This document shows positions 35,462 through 40,446 of a stretch of 40,446 nt of DNA, one piece after another. The position numbers and the translations under genes were made by a program. Position 1 is the stretch's first letter; the number at the start of each line of letters is the position of its first letter. This stretch comes from Flectobacillus sp. GTDB lineage: Bacteria > Bacteroidota > Bacteroidia > Cytophagales > Spirosomataceae. The DNA is taken from contig JALRIJ010000001.1 in the NCBI GenBank assembly GCA_023255485.1, positions 1 to 40,446 on the forward strand, given 5' to 3'. The notes beneath the pieces are model-generated. The model was not told the origin of the DNA and did no database searches. It was given only the letters and a program-made list of their open reading frames with translations.

Positions 35462-38400
35462 TTAAAAGAAAAATCCAAGTTTTAGGTTGAATAATTGGTC
35501 GTCTTCGGATACGCTATAAGTACCTGTGATGACAGCTAAATTGAAGGGAGATACCCAAACGCCACCACCATAACCATGGTGCCATTTATTGGATTTTTCG
35601 CCTACATTCCAAACTCTTCCTACATCGCTGAAGCCCAAAATGCCGATATGAAGTGGAAATAAATAGCTTTTGAGACTCATCAGTTTAGCTCTGATTTCGG
35701 TGTTGTTATAAAAGGATTGTTGCCCCGAAAAACGGTTGTCTCTAAATCCTCTTAAATTGCTTAACCCTCCTAGCGTATTAGCTTGATAAAACTCATAGTT
35801 ACCCACGTTGAATGCTCCCCCAAAGCGGGTGGCAAAGGTTAAGCTTGCGGGGAGTTTAAAGGTATGATAAAAGGAAATAGCGGTTTTGAAGGTCATAATT
35901 TCATCGTCAATACTGGTAAGAATACCGTGCTGATAAGTCGCATTGACATCCAATAACATCCCTTGGGTAGTAAGAGCAACGTTATTACGAGTGTCTAACG
36001 TTACCCCTACACGAGTTCCTAGATAGTCTCGCTCTTGGTAGAGACTAGAGCCAATAGGGGCATACTCGTTGATGAAACGACTCGCATTGGGTTTTACATT
36101 ATAACCTGAATAGACGATTCCATAGTAGAAAACGGCTTTATCGACGTGATTACGGAAAATAAGACTGTTCTCGTAATTGCTTAGTTTTGTCCGATAATAT
36201 TGAATGCCTCTGCCTTTTTCTTTTAAGTAAACGGATTCGTTACTCATTCCAAAAAAGTTATTAACGAGTCCTTCTTGTTGTAGGGTTAACTTGACTTGTA
36301 GGTCGGTTTTCCCAATTAAATCAATGAAGTTACCTGTATAATAAAGGTTAAACGCATTGGTTGAAAAGGCATAATTACCCGTTAGACTATGTTCTGAAGC
36401 GTATGGTGTTTTTCGAAAAGAGTTTTTACGAAATTGAATACCTCCACCAATAAAAAGTCCATCGTCGGCATTGTAAGCAAAGGATGCCAAGGGGGCAAGT
36501 CGATTATAATTGAAAACCGATGTGCTTAAATTGTTGGCACTGGCTTTATTATCCGTTGTTTTATCGACGGTTTCTTCTCCTGCTTGCAGGATAGTATTTT
36601 TGATTTTATCATACACAATCGTTTTCTTTGAACCAAGCTCTACCGCCGAGCTGTCGTAAAACGCATCTTTTCCTTTTCCGCCAATTAAGCGTACTCGAAT
36701 ACCTCGGTGGGCGTTTCCTTTAACCTCAAAACGGTCTTCGCCATCGAGTCCCCAAATACGAATTTCTTTTGTTTCTTTAGGGTCAAAAAGGCGATGATAA
36801 ATACGATTACTTTTTTGCTCTTTTTTGTTTAAATCATAAACACTTACGTCTGTTTTGCCATCTTCTTGTCGAATTACTTCAATTAGTTCATCTTTATCAG
36901 AAGCCATCACATCGACTTCTTTGGCAAGAAAACGGTAATAGGTTCGAGCGTATTCCATTAAATCGGTTCTACGCTGTTGAAGCTTTGCCGCAATTTCAGT
37001 TTTGTGTTCGTCGGGTTCAGGCATTTTTGCCAGTGCTTCCGTGATGACACTGTCTGTTACCTGTTGTTGAATGGCTTGTGCTGCGGTTAACCAATCCTCT
37101 TGAGAAAGGGCTGTCAAGAAAGAATGATCGACTTCGTTCGCATTGGCATTGAAGGTATTGACATCCCTAATGGTGTAGCCGAACCCTTGTACCTTAGGGA
37201 GTATCCATTTTCTTGAAACAATTTTTGGGAGAATACCTTGGCTCACAAAAAAAGCTTGGTCACGGTCACGAGGAATAGGTCTAAATACCGTCTCTTTTCC
37301 TTCTTCGTAGGCTGCCCAACGCCATTGGTCTTCATGACGATCCCAATCGCCAATGAGTATATCCAGTAAGCGAGCCTTGACAAAAGCCTTTTGGTCAACA
37401 GTATTTTTATTATCTTTTTCTAACTTCTCTCGCAGTTTACTGGTCGAATAAATCTTTTTAGCTCCAGCAAAGCCTTCATCGGGGCGTTCTTCAAAAATGG
37501 CTAATTGATTGGCAAAAAGTCGTTGATATTTTCCTAAGGTGGTATTGTTTTCGAGCGTGACTAATTTGGGGTTGGTATGCAAAACGCCTACCGCTTCGGC
37601 TAAGGTAGGTATTGCCAAGGCTGCAAAAGGATGTGAAGCCGAAATTTGATCACCTACGACTTCAACAGTAAACCGACTACGAATTGCAGCAGGCACGGCA
37701 CTTTCAGGATATTTTTCAACCGAACGAGTTACAAATTCTTTGCCATTAGAAGCTTTATAACGGAGAGAGAGGGTCTGTTGCCCACCGCCTCGTTGGATGA
37801 TGCTCAGCCCTTGTTGTTCTTCCTTTAAATGAAGAATAGGCGTAACAAGAGGCTTTGTCCAAATGTCTCGATAGTTTGCTCCCAAGAGCCATTTTTTGAA
37901 AGCATTTGCTTTAAAAGCTGGATTCGGGATGGTACTTGCATGAGCTCGGTCTTGAATGGTCAAGGGAGGCAAGGGCTTTTTAGTAATGAGTGCTTGTTCG
38001 AGTAGCACGCTGTTGTCACTTTTTATGAATTTTAACCGTAAACTATTGTCTGTCAAGAGTTCAATGACGGCAAATCCTTTTGATTCGGAGGTAAACAACG
38101 CATCTTTAGCTTTCCTGACGGGGGTACTCTTTGACCCCGAACCCGCTGTAATATAGTTGATAGAATCCCGCACAATCCACTGCATGGTATGCTCATGTCC
38201 GTTGGCATAGACGACATTGGGGTATTGCTTGAAAATATCGGTAAGTCCATCCCGCATTTCTTTGTAAGTCGGGTTCTGAATGTCTTGAATATCACCAATT
38301 AGCGAACGATACAAAGGGTAGATACTGCCAATTACGGGCAGAGGAATGTTTACGCCAAGTTCGTGTAAGGGTAATAAATGGTCTTTAAGGGTAAAATAGC

Positions 38401-39061
38401 CCCCGTGTGTCCCGTGCGAGTACATAGGATGATGCCCCAACACGACCACTTTTTGGTCCTGATTTCGGTATAAAATATCATCTACTGCTGTGAGCATAGC
38501 GGGCAAGGTCTTGATCTCACAGTCGCTATGTTCCGCAGGTTTATCCCAAGGGTGCAAAGGCCATTGGGTATCAAGCAAAACGAGGGTAAGGGTTGGCGAA
38601 AGGTGGATTTCTTGTGGGGTAGGGCATCCTCCTTTTGGGAAAAATACGTCATTCTTCTGTAGGTATTCTGTCACAAAAGCCTCTTGATTTTTGATGTATT
38701 GAAGCCCATGTTTACCTCCCTGTTCCCAATCATGATTCCCTGGAATTACGTAACCCAAACCTGCATGCTCTTTAATGACATCGAGTTGAGTTGCTAACTT
38801 ATGTTCATCGCTTTTGCGGTTAGGGTCGTCCACATTACGAAGACCTCTAGGGTAAATATTATCTCCTAAAAAAACGACAGTACTGTTTTTTCCTGCTTGA
38901 GCTAAGTGCTTTTTTAGGCTGTTCAATACAGGGTCTGTACCATCGGTTTGTGGCTCACCTGCATCTCCAATCAAAAAAAGGCGGTAGCTTACTTGTTGTT
39001 CTTGAGCCATCAAAAGAAATGTACCACAAGATAAGATGAGCGTGAGTAAAAATGTTTTCAT
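35462..39061 (-). CDS. Metallophosphoesterase / kinase-like module / Omp85 barrel fusion
   Basis: A 1199-residue outer-membrane protein with a signal peptide (cut after about LLMAQ). Residues 25-350 are a calcineurin-like metallophosphoesterase with all metal motifs: GDAG (32-35), GDN (66-68), GNHD (108-111), GHH (209-211) and GHEH (288-291). Residues about 395-640 contain a Gly-rich turn and strand (QRGGGQQTLSLRY, EFVTRSVEK), then LLDILIGDWDRHEDQW (565-580) and PIPRDRDQAF (595-604); this looks like a kinase-type fold (inference). From about 860 a beta-barrel carries the Omp85 signature LRGF (GGLSNLRGFRDNRF) and ends in FFF. Phosphoesterase-Omp85 fusions are known in Bacteroidota. The phosphatase should face the periplasm; its substrate is unknown. 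Confidence 0.88.
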   Translation of the reverse strand: MKTFLLTLILSCGTFLLMAQEQQVSYRLFLIGDAGEPQTDGTDPVLNSLKKHLAQAGKNSTVVFLGDNIYPRGLRNVDDPNRKSDEHKLATQLDVIKEHAGLGYVIPGNHDWEQGGKHGLQYIKNQEAFVTEYLQKNDVFFPKGGCPTPQEIHLSPTLTLVLLDTQWPLHPWDKPAEHSDCEIKTLPAMLTAVDDILYRNQDQKVVVLGHHPMYSHGTHGGYFTLKDHLLPLHELGVNIPLPVIGSIYPLYRSLIGDIQDIQNPTYKEMRDGLTDIFKQYPNVVYANGHEHTMQWIVRDSINYITAGSGSKSTPVRKAKDALFTSESKGFAVIELLTDNSLRLKFIKSDNSVLLEQALITKKPLPPLTIQDRAHASTIPNPAFKANAFKKWLLGANYRDIWTKPLVTPILHLKEEQQGLSIIQRGGGQQTLSLRYKASNGKEFVTRSVEKYPESAVPAAIRSRFTVEVVGDQISASHPFAALAIPTLAEAVGVLHTNPKLVTLENNTTLGKYQRLFANQLAIFEERPDEGFAGAKKIYSTSKLREKLEKDNKNTVDQKAFVKARLLDILIGDWDRHEDQWRWAAYEEGKETVFRPIPRDRDQAFFVSQGILPKIVSRKWILPKVQGFGYTIRDVNTFNANANEVDHSFLTALSQEDWLTAAQAIQQQVTDSVITEALAKMPEPDEHKTEIAAKLQQRRTDLMEYARTYYRFLAKEVDVMASDKDELIEVIRQEDGKTDVSVYDLNKKEQKSNRIYHRLFDPKETKEIRIWGLDGEDRFEVKGNAHRGIRVRLIGGKGKDAFYDSSAVELGSKKTIVYDKIKNTILQAGEETVDKTTDNKASANNLSTSVFNYNRLAPLASFAYNADDGLFIGGGIQFRKNSFRKTPYASEHSLTGNYAFSTNAFNLYYTGNFIDLIGKTDLQVKLTLQQEGLVNNFFGMSNESVYLKEKGRGIQYYRTKLSNYENSLIFRNHVDKAVFYYGIVYSGYNVKPNASRFINEYAPIGSSLYQERDYLGTRVGVTLDTRNNVALTTQGMLLDVNATYQHGILTSIDDEIMTFKTAISFYHTFKLPASLTFATRFGGAFNVGNYEFYQANTLGGLSNLRGFRDNRFSGQQSFYNNTEIRAKLMSLKSYLFPLHIGILGFSDVGRVWNVGEKSNKWHHGYGGGVWVSPFNLAVITGTYSVSEDDQLFNLKLGFFF

Positions 39062-39085
39062 GGTGTTTAAGCGTAATAATGGGAA

Positions 39086-40267
39086 TTATTTTTGTAAAGC
39101 AGCCGCAATGCCAAAAGCGATAATAGAGGCAGCAAAACCGTACATGAAAATGCTATAAGAGATACGGAGCATTTTGTATTTTTTACCCAAAACTTTCCCT
39201 AAATAATAAATGTCACGAGTCATCGACGAATACAAGAAATCAGAATCTTTCATCATCTCTTGGATACCTGCTTCATAATCAGCTAATTCCATTTTATAGA
39301 AGTTGCCAAAAAAAAGTAAATTAGCTGTTTTGTTTTGAATATCTTCTGGTGATACTTTGCCCTTCGTCACGTTAGGAATCGTGGCTAAAATAGCGAAAAT
39401 CGTTGCTAATAGACAAACCGTTGTCAGCATTGCCGTCGGGATTGTCAGGTAAGCATTGTCTTCTAGTTTTCGCAGTAAAATGCTTACAATCAGTGAGATA
39501 ACAATAGTGTTGACCGAAATCATAATATTGGCCTTATTGTCAGCCATCGCAGATAACTGAAAGTGATTGGACGAGGTCGTTCTAAACATCGTTTCAATAC
39601 CTCTATCTGGACGTTTGTCTTTCACTCCGTTGTTTTTTTCTTCTAGTTCTTTACTCTCTTTCTTCTCTGTCTTTTTGATTTCCTTCAAACGGTCTTTTAT
39701 TTTTTGTTGGTTAATAGCTTTCAAAGGACTAAATACTTGGCGGGCGTAACTCGTAAAATAGTGGTGATTTTCAAAAAGGGTATAAGTTCCTTGTAACCAA
39801 TCTTTTTCAGAAATTTCTTTCCCACTAGCGGAGAGTTCTTTACGGAGATTTTCGGATTTTTCAAAGAAATCACTAGCAGCACAATGGTAAAAATCCGCAT
39901 CACAGAGTACCATTTGTTTTTCATTTTTAGGGCTCTGTGGCATTCGAGTGGCTTCGATGTACTCCGCAATTTTTTCAATCCGTTTAGCAGGAAAATGGAT
40001 TGACTCTAAAAAGGTTCTTGCCATTTCGATACTCACTGTTTCGTGGTCAGTGGTACTGTGGGCATAGCCAAGGTCGTGCATCCATGCTGCAATCAGTAAG
40101 TTTTCAGTTACTTTTTCAGATAAGCCCATTTCAGAAGCAATAGTCCAGGTTGCGTCCACTACATAGGCTGTATGACTATAGTTATGATAGCAGTAATGAG
40201 GAGGTAGATTCTCTAAAACCTCTTTGGCATATTCTTTTACGCTCGTAAGTATTTCGGATTCCAACAT
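39086..40267 (-). CDS. HD-domain hydrolase fused to a PycTM (Pycsar effector) membrane domain
   Basis: I start at the ATG at 40267 (MLESEILTSVKEYA), giving 393 residues. Residues about 25-185 are an HD phosphohydrolase domain with metal ligands His32, His64-Asp65 (AAWMHDLGYAH) and Asp124 (LCDADFYH). A Lys/Glu-rich coiled linker (186-222) follows. The C-terminal part has the segment MFRTTSSNHFQLSAMADNKA (227-246) and three membrane helices (about 246-265, 274-298, 370-390), the pattern of the PycTM/DUF5706 family used as membrane-killing effector in Pycsar phage defence. No cyclase gene is adjacent inside the window. It may be a nucleotide-controlled membrane effector or a housekeeping relative. 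Confidence 0.85.
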   Translation of the reverse strand: MLESEILTSVKEYAKEVLENLPPHYCYHNYSHTAYVVDATWTIASEMGLSEKVTENLLIAAWMHDLGYAHSTTDHETVSIEMARTFLESIHFPAKRIEKIAEYIEATRMPQSPKNEKQMVLCDADFYHCAASDFFEKSENLRKELSASGKEISEKDWLQGTYTLFENHHYFTSYARQVFSPLKAINQQKIKDRLKEIKKTEKKESKELEEKNNGVKDKRPDRGIETMFRTTSSNHFQLSAMADNKANIMISVNTIVISLIVSILLRKLEDNAYLTIPTAMLTTVCLLATIFAILATIPNVTKGKVSPEDIQNKTANLLFFGNFYKMELADYEAGIQEMMKDSDFLYSSMTRDIYYLGKVLGKKYKMLRISYSIFMYGFAASIIAFGIAAALQK

Positions 40268-40294
40268 AAGGAAGACTTTGGGGGATAATGACAC

Positions 40295-40446
40295 TAAATT
40301 AACAGAGATATGAATTCAACACTCACTAGGCGTATTTCGTTCTAAACAGATAGTAGAAAAGTGCCTATTTCACAACTAAAATAAGATAATCTACGCTTGT
40401 TTTAAGATTTTATGGAAAATAAAATGGGCTAAAGGTCATTACTCAT
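40295..40446. other. Upstream region of the HD-PycTM gene
   Basis: This A/T-rich sequence runs to the window edge. I find no full TAnnTTTG promoter and no coding frame. A 7-bp A/T hairpin lies near 40405-40425. Confidence 0.3.

Noticed and set aside
1-40446. tRNA or rRNA genes, CRISPR arrays, insertion sequences, prophage
   Set aside because: I looked through the intergenic gaps on both strands and found no cloverleaf, regular spacer-repeat array, transposase or terminal inverted repeats with target duplications.

Overview
The window looks like a chromosomal segment of a Bacteroidota bacterium, probably order Cytophagales (the order is inference). The DNA is AT-rich. Start codons mostly lack Shine-Dalgarno sequences. 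Several intergenic regions carry the Bacteroidota -7 promoter motif TAnnTTTG. The gene content also fits the phylum: a carboxypeptidase-regulatory TonB receptor, the eukaryote-like short form of ProRS, a phosphatase-Omp85 fusion, a FadL-type porin and a PycTM membrane domain. I see no tRNA, rRNA, CRISPR array, insertion sequence or phage gene.

Layout. 2-1801: two coiled-coil membrane proteins of unknown role that may be old tandem paralogues. 1857-3307 (minus): a secreted protein and a LysE/RhtB exporter. 3378-3542 (minus): the 3' tail of a broken or lost gene with its hairpin. 3747-7957: a TonB-dependent receptor interrupted by one in-frame TAA, followed by a beta-helix-like lipoprotein. 8105-11107 (minus): an SGNH hydrolase and a PlsC acyltransferase (2 nt apart), then proS. 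11607-14432: a Tyr/Ser/Gly-rich low-complexity lipoprotein and a FadL/OMPP1 outer-membrane protein. 14510-17609 (minus): pheA (chorismate mutase-prephenate dehydratase) and parE.

17943-30435 is a surface-polysaccharide locus reading in one direction. It encodes an export protein with six SLBB domains, a chain-length protein without a kinase domain, a Wzm/Wzt-type ABC exporter, a DegT aminotransferase, a GT-C membrane glycosyltransferase, a WbqC protein, a NeuD/PglD-like acyltransferase, a glycosidase-like beta-propeller protein and a GT2 glycosyltransferase. A strong terminator at 29376-29418 lies before the last of these. The likely logic is that an aminosugar is made and acylated, built into a chain, exported through the inner membrane by the ABC transporter and passed to the outer membrane by the PCP/OPX pair. 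A DUF3050 haem-oxygenase-like protein follows.

31388-40267 (minus) holds a TPR protein, a large GAF-domain protein whose start codon sits just behind a 19-bp hairpin, a 1199-residue metallophosphoesterase/kinase-like/Omp85 fusion, and an HD-domain protein fused to a PycTM (Pycsar effector) membrane domain.

The items most worth a second look are the HD-PycTM fusion, the predicted kinase-like module between the phosphatase and barrel of the Omp85 fusion, the nonsense codon in the TonB receptor, the leader hairpin of the GAF gene, the operator-like repeats before the TonB receptor, and the low-complexity lipoprotein. All calls come from reading the sequence; no database search was run.
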